From CAUZFZ01 sp963579025 (GTDB lineage: Bacteria; Planctomycetota; Planctomycetia; Planctomycetales; Planctomycetaceae): a DNA stretch of 47,849 nt. Numbering within the stretch: the first letter of the stretch is position 1; each line of letters opens with the position of its first letter. Shown piece after piece: positions 5,596-13,571 of this stretch. Position numbers and translations under genes: made by a program. The notes beneath the pieces are model-generated. The model was not told the origin of the DNA. It saw only the letters and a program-made list of their open reading frames with translations, and ran no database searches. The DNA is taken from positions 1 through 47,849 of the forward strand of contig CAUZFZ010000068.1 in NCBI GenBank assembly GCA_963579025.1, read 5' to 3'.

Positions 5596-8441
5596 TGCCT
5601 CACGACTACCAGCGTGCTCTGGAGCATCTCAACGGCCTCTTGGACGAACTCCGAGAGGCGGGTTTTGTAATTGGCCCAGATCAGTACGTGTCATTACACG
5701 GGCTACTGCTACGTCTCGCGTCACTTGACCGACTCCCGGGGGACGGGGAGGGTCTGAAGCGTCTGGTAGGCCCAGTTGTGTGCTGTTCCCCCAAGGAACA
5801 GGCCATTTTTCGCAGCCATTTTGACGAGTGGTACGACCGTAATTCGAATTGCGGGATCGCGACTACACTTGTGCGTGACAGCCGCCCCCAAGCGGGACAT
5901 GAAGACACGAAGATTGATGAGCGGTTGCGCTCATCGGCCTACCTGCATGTGCAGTTCGTGTCGTATGCGCTCGGCGTCAGTGTGGTTGTCATCCTGTTCC
6001 TTGTGTGGCTGCTTCCTGGGACCACACAAACGCTGCCTTCAACTTCTGTTGTGGACATTCCACTCGACGAGTCGGTAACGGACAATCGGTCTGACAACGA
6101 AGTGAGTGAGCGCGTAGTGAATCGCACTCAACCGGACGGACGCACAACTACTGGCTATCTTTTTGGAACGGCCGCCTCCGCCATTTTCGGTGTTTTATTA
6201 CTTCGCTGGTGGAGTCGTCGGGTCGTCGATCTTTATCTCGTGAGACAGAGGACAAGCGAGGAGCCCGTACTTGAGCGGATCACTGTGGCATCTGAACGCA
6301 GTGGCCTCTTCGACTCGGCGTCTCTGTTTCGAAGCTGTCAGCAATTGCGGAGACACTTGCTGGTGCCGGGCAGCGCGATTGATGTACCTCGAACGGTCGA
6401 AGCAACGATTCGATCGGGTGGCGCGTTTGTTCCAGTCAATCGCATGCGCTCTGTATTGCCGGAGTATCTGATCCTGATCGAACGCAGCAGCTACGATGAC
6501 CAGCTCGCATGTCTTATCACCGAGCTGAGTGATCAATTGTCGGAAAATGGCGTGTATCTCGATGAGTACTACTACGACATCGATCCGAGGTGCTGTACAC
6601 TAGGAAATGCGGCGAATGAGACAGTTACGCTGGGCCAACTGGCGGCGCAGTTCCCGTGTCACCGCCTGATTGTCTTTGGAAGTGCCTCAAACTTCGTCAA
6701 TTCGTTCAATGGGAGAATCGCAGACTGGATAGACATCGTAGAGTCGTGGCCGGAACGCGCTCTGATGACGTTGAGCCGTCCCTCGGAATGGGGCTCCGCT
6801 GAAACACTAGCTTCCGCGATATTCCGAGTTCTTCCGGCCGGCGTACGCGGAATCTCACTGCTTATCGGTGAGGGTGTCGCTCTGCCAATGGCGCGGGATG
6901 CGTCGGAAGGTGTTCCACTGCCTGAGTCTCTTCGTGACCGGCCGCTCACGTGGCTGGACGATGCTGAACCATACGAGGAGGCGTTCGATGGACTATCCCG
7001 GCACCTGCGGGAGTACATAGGCGAGGATGGCCGGTTTTGGCTCAGTGCCTGCGCCGTCTATCCAGAGATTCGTTGGAACATCGTGGTTCACCTGGGGAAG
7101 TCGCTCTCAGGTCGCGACGGACAACCACTAATGAACGAGTCGCGTCTACTCGCCATTGCCAGACTTCCGTGGTTCCGTTTCGGTCGCATGCCAGATTGGC
7201 TCCGGCGCCATCTGGTCGATGAACTCACAATGCGGCAGGAAGCGGAAATACAGAAGGCACTGCAATTGCTCTTCGTGTCCGCGTTGGATTGTGGCGATCG
7301 CCGCGCGGACCTCATGATTGCAAAATCAGACTTACCGAACTCACTTGGCCGCGCGGTTCTACGGAAGATCTATCGGTCTGCCCAGAGCGGCGGCTCCGCT
7401 CGTGATCACGTCTTTGCAACGTTCATGTGCGCCCCACTGGGGGTCAGACTTCCTCGCCGCGTTCGTGGCCTGATTGCGCTTCGGCCACGAGTAACCACGC
7501 CAGCGATGCTGCATCTCATGGGCCGCACGCTCACGAAATGCATGAAGAAAGCGGCATGGGCGCCGTTGAGCTATCTGCAGACTTTGCTTCAAAACTGGGC
7601 AGTGACGGCGGTCGCGACCGTGGTCGGTATTGTCCTCGTCGCGGGGCTGTTGTATTCGCTGATTCCGTCGTTTGACGGTAACGTCGTGTTAGGCCGAGTT
7701 ACTCTGGACGACCAGCCGCTCAAAGACGCGGCCATTTCTTTTACTACCTTTTTTACTACATCTACTGGTGGGCGTACCGGAATCGAAGCCAGCGGGCTGA
7801 TTAACGAAGATGGCACCTACGTCGTCACTACGATGGAGGGCGGAATGGATCCCGGAAAATACATCGTGACTTTTGCGCCAGTGAAACCGGAGCCTGACGA
7901 GGTGATTGAGCAGTTGCAGCGACAGTATCTCGAAGGACAAGGTCTGGGCGGTGCATTGGAGCAGTACCAGAACCTGAATGCTGAAGACCCCACTTCTTCA
8001 GCGACACGTAAAAAAACCATCGGCCAGCTCCCGCCAGGGACGATTCCCATGAAGTACCGTGCGACGAATACCAGCAAACTGTCGGTCGAGGTGGTTGACG
8101 GCAGAAACGAATTCTCATTTGAGTTGACATCGAAGGTGAGCGTCCCAAGTCCACCAGTAGTGCCCGCTCCGGAACCAGTCGTGGCTCCAGCAGTCGGAAT
8201 CGTCCGTGTTCAATTCACCCATAACAGGCGCAAGCTTTCGAGGGTGGTCAAGCTCACAGCGACTCTGAATGGCAAATCACTGGACGCGAAGAACGGTACT
8301 GTTGAATTCGTCGGCGTTCCGTCGGACAGGAATTTCAGATTACGTCTGTATGGACTTATCCAGTCCGACATCGTCGATCAAACATTCACGGTACGGGCAC
8401 AGCCTGCCAGCAAGGCGACGACAATCTCGCTCGATTTCTAA
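5577..8441 (+). CDS. MoxR-partner membrane protein with degenerate vWA-like core and carboxypeptidase-regulatory-like tail
   Basis: A 954-residue protein that starts inside the end of the MoxR gene. Residues 10-90 resemble the N-terminal helical region of CoxE-type MoxR partners (REAGFVIGPDQY, CCSPKEQAIFRSHFDEWY). Membrane segments are predicted at 127-147, 193-210 and 676-696. Residues 296-435 look like a vWA domain whose MIDAS DxSxS is altered (LILIERSSYDD), followed by HRLIVFGSA and WPERALMTLSRPSEWG. A helical region with CAVYPEIRW and LPWFRFGRMPDWLRR (490-545) follows. After the third membrane segment comes a planctomycete-type carboxypeptidase-regulatory-like domain (VVLGRVTLDDQPLKDAAISF, NEDGTYVVTT, GKYIVTF) and a last beta-rich domain (about 875-954). 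The function as a sensor or scaffold for the TIR protein is inferred from the operon. Confidence 0.75.
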   Translation: MVPNEIVPHDYQRALEHLNGLLDELREAGFVIGPDQYVSLHGLLLRLASLDRLPGDGEGLKRLVGPVVCCSPKEQAIFRSHFDEWYDRNSNCGIATTLVRDSRPQAGHEDTKIDERLRSSAYLHVQFVSYALGVSVVVILFLVWLLPGTTQTLPSTSVVDIPLDESVTDNRSDNEVSERVVNRTQPDGRTTTGYLFGTAASAIFGVLLLRWWSRRVVDLYLVRQRTSEEPVLERITVASERSGLFDSASLFRSCQQLRRHLLVPGSAIDVPRTVEATIRSGGAFVPVNRMRSVLPEYLILIERSSYDDQLACLITELSDQLSENGVYLDEYYYDIDPRCCTLGNAANETVTLGQLAAQFPCHRLIVFGSASNFVNSFNGRIADWIDIVESWPERALMTLSRPSEWGSAETLASAIFRVLPAGVRGISLLIGEGVALPMARDASEGVPLPESLRDRPLTWLDDAEPYEEAFDGLSRHLREYIGEDGRFWLSACAVYPEIRWNIVVHLGKSLSGRDGQPLMNESRLLAIARLPWFRFGRMPDWLRRHLVDELTMRQEAEIQKALQLLFVSALDCGDRRADLMIAKSDLPNSLGRAVLRKIYRSAQSGGSARDHVFATFMCAPLGVRLPRRVRGLIALRPRVTTPAMLHLMGRTLTKCMKKAAWAPLSYLQTLLQNWAVTAVATVVGIVLVAGLLYSLIPSFDGNVVLGRVTLDDQPLKDAAISFTTFFTTSTGGRTGIEASGLINEDGTYVVTTMEGGMDPGKYIVTFAPVKPEPDEVIEQLQRQYLEGQGLGGALEQYQNLNAEDPTSSATRKKTIGQLPPGTIPMKYRATNTSKLSVEVVDGRNEFSFELTSKVSVPSPPVVPAPEPVVAPAVGIVRVQFTHNRRKLSRVVKLTATLNGKSLDAKNGTVEFVGVPSDRNFRLRLYGLIQSDIVDQTFTVRAQPASKATTISLDF

Positions 8442-8738
8442 GACGCAATGCTTGGAGTGCACCGGGAGCACGTACTTTGAGCGGATCAAGGTCTCGACAC
8501 GGTTTCCCTGGCACTTGCACGCGAGCGCGGCGGCGCATCAACTCCCAGAGAATCCAGGGCCGGTCTGGACTGCCAGCGACGCCACGCCGTACTGTGAAAG
8601 CCTGACTCCTGATCAGAATCTCGTCCAACGATTTTCCGAATCGAACGTACTGCAGCCCACACCATCGGGTTCATGCCGTGGAAGCAGAGTGAGATATGAA
8701 CAATAGAAGACTGCTAGCGGTCAGACGGCAGCTGGAAC
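8442..8738. other. Gene-poor stretch after the TIR-MoxR operon
   Basis: About 300 bases with only short arginine/serine-rich frames on both strands and no recognised product. No strong terminator hairpin with a T-run follows the operon stop at 8441. The stretch may be decayed mobile DNA like the sequence downstream. Confidence 0.4.
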
Positions 8739-9346
8739 GTGAACATCACGGCGGAACCGTTTGCCGCGGCGATCGACTATGAATCTCTGCCTGTGGATCC
8801 AGGCAACCCGACCGGTCCCCGGACGGTCATCTTGAAACTGGATGCGCTTGATGCGGAAGGTGAATTATCCGACCAGATCATTACGCTGTCAGTGACGGAC
8901 GTCGTTGACTCGCCTTATACGGGTAACGTCACGAGTGTTGGGCTTACCCTGTCACCGAATCCTGATCCCGGTATGCCAGGTATGATCAAAGGCGACCTCA
9001 ACCTGGCCGGCATCGTTACGGCGCCAGCCGCAAACTCGGGAGTCGCCTCCGGTTCCATTCGGTTTGACGTCAAAATATGGGATTCAGCAGGCAATTTCTC
9101 TGGCGGGTTCTACGGAATGGGTGACGACATGCACGTCAACCCCGGTGACGGCACCGTGGCTGTCACAACGGATTTTGGTGTCGACAATGCAAGCCTGACG
9201 TCCGGTACGTGGACGTTCGTGGTCACCATGGTCGTCGTCACGATAAACGGTTCCAGGGATCTCGACACCGATACAACAACGATTGCCATTCCACAGCCCC
9301 GCAAGGTAACCCGGCCAGATTGGTCGAGTCACGGAGCGACAAGAGG
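8739..9346 (+). pseudogene. Ig-like/beta-sandwich protein fragment interrupted by a group II intron
   Basis: The open frame begins with GTG at 8739. An in-frame TAG at 8715 lies just upstream, and codons between them still read like a beta-sandwich protein (GSWNVNITAEPF), so the true N-terminus may have been lost. The roughly 200 residues are rich in Thr, Val, Asp and Gly with no membrane segment, like an extracellular Ig-like or cadherin-like module (ITLSVTDVVDSPYTG, TSGTWTFVVTMVVV). The frame runs into the group II intron at 9347 and stops at 9366-9368 inside it. No ribosome site is evident. I do not recognise a specific family. Confidence 0.45.
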
Positions 9347-10130
9347 GTGCGTTTGCGAGTGTGTTTGATCAGAGAGGTGGAAGTCCTCTTCAGGTAGACG
9401 CTCTCCGGCCTGTATCCGAAGGTAACTGCGTCGTCGTGAGGCGGGATGGGAAGCAACCGGAGGAGAATGACCAGTCCGAAACCTTGTGTGAACTCGATTC
9501 GGCCGGGCTGTCTGGCGAACCTGCCTTCTTGTGGTGAATCCCAGATCGACAATGTCGAATGCTCATGACGCTGAGGGGTAGCGTGTCAAAGCGAGCATGA
9601 GAGCAGTCAGGTGGTTGGAGACGGAATGGTCGGAAGGTCAGACACATGAAGCAAAGAGACCTGAGCGACATACAGCGCGGCGTTCATGTGCCGGATTCTC
9701 ACTTTGAGAACCGACCGGTAAGAAGAGCCAGTTGCTCAGAAGTCAGAGCCCCCATAGTAGTGAGGAAGCCGGGCCCGCTTTACATGATGAAAATGGTCGG
9801 TGCAGCGAAGGGCGGGCAGGAAGGTGAATGGACGGACCGCAGAATGACGAAGTAGACAACGCGAATGCCCCGTGTGGCTCATTGTGTTGTATCGAATCGA
9901 GCCCAATTGACTCGATTCCCTGTTACGTTCTGGCAGAACTTCATGCTGACGATCCCGCAAGGGGTGAATCACACTGTCAAAGTCAGGTTGATGTTTCTGT
10001 CACCGGCCCGACTTTTGGTCGGTCAGTCCTCATTGAGGTAAGACCACCAACCGGAGAGCCGTATGCGGGAGATCCGCACGTACAGTTCGGAGGGAGGGAG
10101 CCGAAACCAATCGGCCCTCCCTACCCGTAT
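9347..10130 (+). mobile_element. ORF-less group II intron
   Basis: The 5' boundary is gtgcg (9347-9351), the canonical start. Domain V is clear at 10056-10088: gagccgtatgcggg, a short loop, then ccgcacgtacagttc, with the catalytic AGC at its start. Domain VI follows as a stem between ggagggagccga (about 10090) and tcggccctccctac, with an internal A-rich loop that can supply the branch adenosine. The 3' end is placed at about 10130 (cccgtat). The 784-bp length leaves no room for a reverse transcriptase/maturase, and no fragment of one is visible, so mobility would need a maturase in trans. A mismatch in the basal helix of domain V (gagcc against agttc) suggests decay. Boundaries are predicted, not proven. 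Confidence 0.82.
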
Positions 10131-10403
10131 CTCGCCACTGACGCGGCAGAGGTGGCGATACCCAAATGTGTAGCCACGAGAACTCCTGCGACCAGTGGTT
10201 GCTGGAAGATCTCGCCGACCTGATCATCTACAGTGGGCCGGACCACAAAATGCCTGTGGTTCGGCACGTCGAAGTCTGCCCGACATCCACCTGTTTACTC
10301 GCAGGTCAGGAGCGGCGCAGCTTGACGTCTGTCGACTCCAGTGGTATCGACCAGTTTGTGACGAGTGCAACAAGGGCATCACAAATTTGAATGGACGGCG
10401 GGC
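10131..10403. other. Sequence 3' of the intron, no recognised gene
   Basis: About 270 bases presumed to be the intron's 3' exon side. Several short plus-strand frames exist. None continues the Ig-like frame for long, since a stop occurs at about 10171-10173 if the exons are joined at 9346/10131. It is probably eroded sequence. Confidence 0.35.
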
Positions 10404-10640
10404 ATGAACACGGGAATCGTCATCGGTTTTGGATGTGTCGCCGCGCTGCTTGTCGCTGGCGTCATCGTGTTCAAGTCCGGGTGTGAACCGGAACCGGCTG
10501 AACTTCGAGTCCTTGCCGTGCATGCGATCTCGGGCTTCTTGTCTCGACCGCAGGTTTGCTGCAGGAAGAGTTCCATCTGCTCGGCAACCGACGCTGATTC
10601 CTGGTCGCGCCGGATGTTCGTGTGCCCTTCAAGCAGGTAG
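10404..10640 (+). pseudogene. Remnant with one membrane segment
   Basis: From the ATG at 10404 the frame reads MNTGIVIGFGCVAALLVAGV followed by IVFKSG, a plausible N-terminal membrane anchor. After about 35 residues the sequence becomes Cys/Arg/Ser-rich and lies antisense to the hydrolase-like fragment at 10521-10676. I interpret this as the first part of a membrane protein gene joined to unrelated sequence by deletion. It has no recognised family. Confidence 0.3.
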
Positions 10641-10676
10641 AGCCGCGACCCAAATGCGTCTATGGAATCTCGAAAA
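10521..10676 (-). pseudogene. Possible alpha/beta-hydrolase (S9 peptidase-like) C-terminal fragment
   Basis: On the minus strand, about 50 codons read RLYLLEGHTNIRRDQESA followed by an amphipathic helix EQMELFLQQTCGRD. This resembles the end of prolyl-oligopeptidase-like hydrolases, where the catalytic His sits in a GHN/GHG turn before the last helix. An in-frame stop lies immediately upstream and the rest of the enzyme is absent. The frame continues beyond 10521 into unrelated codons. The assignment is weak. Confidence 0.3.
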
Positions 10677-10680
10677 CGCT

Positions 10681-11448
10681 TTAATCAATCGTGAACGATG
10701 GGATGGTTTGTGCGGCCATGGCGTCTTTCACAAGTTTGATTGCTTTATCCTTGTCTGCTGCGGCGGCATTGACTCTCCATTCCGCAGCGTCGCTGCCTCG
10801 GCCTGCCGTCGCTTCGATATTTGCATTCTTCAGCAGTGAAATGAGTTTATCAATATCATCCTGGGTGTAGGTTACCGGTGCTTTGAACAGCTCGACCGGG
10901 AGTTCCAGGGCAGTGCGAAACCACTCGGGTGATGCGGGAATGGGGACTGCTCCGTTTCCCGTGAACGCGTACATGGCGAAGTTCCCGACAACAGCAATGA
11001 CGACCAGCAGCACGAGTTTGACCGCTGTGGGTGAGAGACCGCCCTGGGTCTCGTCGGCCATCAGTTGTTTACGCTTTTCGATGCGCCGCGTTCTCTTCTG
11101 CTCTGCCCGAATCTCTACGAGGTCTGCTTCGCAGTGCGGACATTCTTCCGCCAGCGTGCCGACGGGTTCACCACACTCGGGACAGGGCTTTACGTCGCCA
11201 GCTCCCAGGGAATCACCGCGGCGTTCCATGTTGGCCAGCGCGCCGAAATCGAGGTCGGCGTTTTCGTCGAATTCCGCTGGTTCCGGGCGTTTCTTCGCGG
11301 GGCGTTTGCGTTGCGGCCTGCCCCCGCCCCCGCCACTGGGGACCTTGATCGGCTCTTCGCATTCCGGGCATCGGATCTTTCGACCGGCGGAGGCGTCTTT
11401 GGCTTTCAACCGGTGCCCGCAACTGGCGCATTCAACGGGGATGGGCAT
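10681..11448 (-). CDS. Zinc-ribbon membrane protein
   Basis: A 255-residue protein with two zinc-ribbon motifs: CASCGHRLK with CPEC at residues 8-27, then CPECGEPV with CPHC at about 88-106. These are separated by a Gly/Arg/Lys-rich low-complexity linker. A basic helix (RAEQKRTRRIEKRKQ) precedes one membrane segment (KLVLLVVIAVVGNFAMYAF), and a C-terminal domain of about 80 residues follows, rich in Lys, Asp and Ala. Proteins beginning MPIPVECASCG and of this layout are frequent in planctomycetes; their function is unknown. The start at 11448 is chosen over the in-frame ATG at 11538 because the ribbon begins there. It lies downstream of the sigma-54-type regulator on the same strand (149-base gap). 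Confidence 0.8.
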   Translation of the reverse strand: MPIPVECASCGHRLKAKDASAGRKIRCPECEEPIKVPSGGGGGRPQRKRPAKKRPEPAEFDENADLDFGALANMERRGDSLGAGDVKPCPECGEPVGTLAEECPHCEADLVEIRAEQKRTRRIEKRKQLMADETQGGLSPTAVKLVLLVVIAVVGNFAMYAFTGNGAVPIPASPEWFRTALELPVELFKAPVTYTQDDIDKLISLLKNANIEATAGRGSDAAEWRVNAAAADKDKAIKLVKDAMAAQTIPSFTID

Positions 11449-11597
11449 GGGGGGCCTGAGAGCGATGGTCAGAAAGATTGAGCAGTTGTCAGTAAGTTCC
11501 AGGTTATCCCGCCGCCGTGCAAGCCGCAACCAGGGCACTCATCGCGTCGGTCGAATTTATCCTGCCCGATGCCGTGCGAGACATCGCCAGTGCTTTG

Positions 11598-13019
11598 TCA
11601 ACTCAGGCCATATCGCTTCATCTTGTTGTACAGCGTGACGCGGCTGACTCCGAGCTCTCTGGCCGTCTTCGTGCGGTTGTAGTTGTTCCGCATCAACGCC
11701 TCTTCAATCAGCTCCTTCTCCGTCACAGCCATCTGGTCGCCGAGCTGCTTCGAGTCGACTTCCTGCCGGGTTGAGTCCAGTACGACTGTGGGATCATTCG
11801 TTGGTCCGATCACACCGGTCCGCACGTGCTTCGGCAGCTCGTCCGTGGAGAGAACGCCGTCGCGGCAGTAGATCACGGCCCGCTGAATCGCGTGCTTGAG
11901 CTCGCGGACATTTCCCGGCCAGGGATACGCCATCAACGCGTCGAAAAACTCCTGCTCAATGCGATGGACGACGACATCCAGTTTCTTCGACTTGTCCTGA
12001 ATGAACCGCTTGGCCAGCAGTTTGATGTCCGGGCGCCGCTTTCGCAGAGGCATCAGTTCAAACTTCAACATGCTAAGCCGATAGTAAAGGTCCGGCCGGA
12101 ACTTACCCTGCTGAACGAGCGGTTCGAGCGGCAGGTTACTGGCGACGACCAGCCGGGCCTGAGACGTCTGCGTGTCGTTTGAGCCCACTGGTTCGAACTG
12201 ACCAGTCTCGATGACCCGCAGCAGTTTGACCTGCTGTTCGGGGCCAAGTACGTCGATTTCGTCCAGCAGCAGTGTGCCTTTACCAGCCGCCAGAAATTTC
12301 CCGTCCTTGTCGGCATGAGCACTCGTGAATGAACCGCGCATGTGCCCGAACAACTCGCTTTCGATCAGGTCGCCCGGCAAGGCTCCACACGCCACAGTGA
12401 CGAACGGTTCGTTCTTCCTCGGTGAGACCTCGTGAATCAGGTTGGAGAGGTAGGTCTTTCCGGCCCCGGTTTCACCGATCAGCAGCACAGTGACGTCCTT
12501 TTCGGCAGCCACGGTCAGGTCTTCGAGCATGCGTTTGAGTTCTGGAGTGAAGGTCTCAAACCGACGTGTGATGCCAGACATCACCATGCCCGAATCCGGT
12601 GTCCGAATTTGCGGCGCTGGATTCACCGCTGCCACCGGAGTCTCGGCTTCGAGTGGTACAGCCGACTGCAGCCAGTCGATCACGCTGTCGATGGACACAT
12701 CGCCCCGCAGATGCTGGATGCTGCTCCACATGGCTCGACGTTCGAGCGGTTCCGGGCAGTCGTCGTCAGTCACCATGACGACGGGACGTTCGCCCATCAG
12801 ATCACGTAGCCGCTCCAGCATCTGTTCCTGCTGGTGACCGCCGCCGGACACGTTTCTCAAGTCGGCGATCACGCCGGCCGCTTCGTTGTCTTTGGCCAGT
12901 TGACCGAGTTTTTCCAGGCTGTCGCAGGTCACAAAGCTGTAACCATCCGGTCCCGATGCCGGAAGTTCGCTGGTCCACTGCGAACGCTGACTCATGACGG
13001 CAATGACTGGTCGGCTCAT
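11598..13019 (-). CDS. Sigma-54-type AAA+ transcriptional regulator with Fis HTH
   Basis: A 473-residue NtrC-family activator. Residues 1-145 look like a receiver-type fold but without a clear phospho-acceptor pattern (VIADLRNVSGGG), so it is probably a pseudo-receiver. The AAA+ domain has Walker A GETGAGKT (182-189), Walker B LLLDEID (250-256) and the YPWPGNVREL helix. The sigma-54-contacting GAFTGA loop reads GSFTSA (229-234). The C-terminus is a Fis-type helix-turn-helix (NRTKTARELGVSRVTLYNKM). The start at 13019 (MSRPVIAV) is preferred to the ATG at 13085, which adds 22 residues without family similarity. With the altered loop, sigma-54 activation is uncertain and it may regulate in another way. 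Confidence 0.88.
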   Translation of the reverse strand: MSRPVIAVMSQRSQWTSELPASGPDGYSFVTCDSLEKLGQLAKDNEAAGVIADLRNVSGGGHQQEQMLERLRDLMGERPVVMVTDDDCPEPLERRAMWSSIQHLRGDVSIDSVIDWLQSAVPLEAETPVAAVNPAPQIRTPDSGMVMSGITRRFETFTPELKRMLEDLTVAAEKDVTVLLIGETGAGKTYLSNLIHEVSPRKNEPFVTVACGALPGDLIESELFGHMRGSFTSAHADKDGKFLAAGKGTLLLDEIDVLGPEQQVKLLRVIETGQFEPVGSNDTQTSQARLVVASNLPLEPLVQQGKFRPDLYYRLSMLKFELMPLRKRRPDIKLLAKRFIQDKSKKLDVVVHRIEQEFFDALMAYPWPGNVRELKHAIQRAVIYCRDGVLSTDELPKHVRTGVIGPTNDPTVVLDSTRQEVDSKQLGDQMAVTEKELIEEALMRNNYNRTKTARELGVSRVTLYNKMKRYGLS

Positions 13020-13217
13020 AACAGCCCTTCGTTTCTGAGACACACGACAGGTCAGCAGATCGAACACCGGCTTCGGCCCTCTCACGTCGAGGGTCGAACG
13101 TGGGTCGGGCCGCTGCGAGTTCAGATCGCTTATCTGAGGTGTTCAGAAACAAATCCGATGCCGTGCCGTTCAGATGCCGTTACAGAACTGTGCAGGATCC
13201 TGTAACTCATGGCATAG

Positions 13218-13466
13218 ATGGGACTTGCCGCTACAGAGCGGAATCCTCAGCCCGTTGACTGGGAGCAACGTGTTGCCGCTGGACCTCAAATGGTGTGGTC
13301 GCGAGTTGTCGAGACACCACATCGAATCACGGCAACGTTGCCTCTGGACAGCGCAAGATCGCGGTTCCGCGACTATGTGTTGTCCTCAGACCGGCGCGGG
13401 TGGGGGATCAAGAAGCCGGCTGAGGTCATCTTCACTCCAGAAGCCGTGACGGTCAGAGAAAAGTAA
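13218..13466 (+). CDS. Small hypothetical protein
   Basis: An 82-residue frame from an ATG at 13218. Codon choice looks like its neighbours, and the translation has balanced composition with alternating beta-type segments (WSRVVETPHRITATLPL, PAEVIFTPEAVTVREK). The competing frames are arginine-rich. There is no good ribosome site, no signal peptide and no membrane segment, and I recognise no family. It lies divergent from the regulator upstream and 105 bases before the methyltransferase. Confidence 0.4.
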   Translation: MGLAATERNPQPVDWEQRVAAGPQMVWSRVVETPHRITATLPLDSARSRFRDYVLSSDRRGWGIKKPAEVIFTPEAVTVREK

Positions 13467-13571
13467 TCGGCTCTCGCGTCTCGGGGCATTGCCGCTGGAT
13501 CACTGGCACGAAACAATCCGCCGCCATCATTCATCGCCGCCCTGTTGCTCCCTTCATTCGATGTCCCTCGC

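Noticed and set aside
8386..8706. Short frames on both strands after the TIR operon as a fourth operon gene
   Set aside because: They are Arg/Pro/Ser-rich, overlap the end of the third gene, and have no ribosome site or family match.
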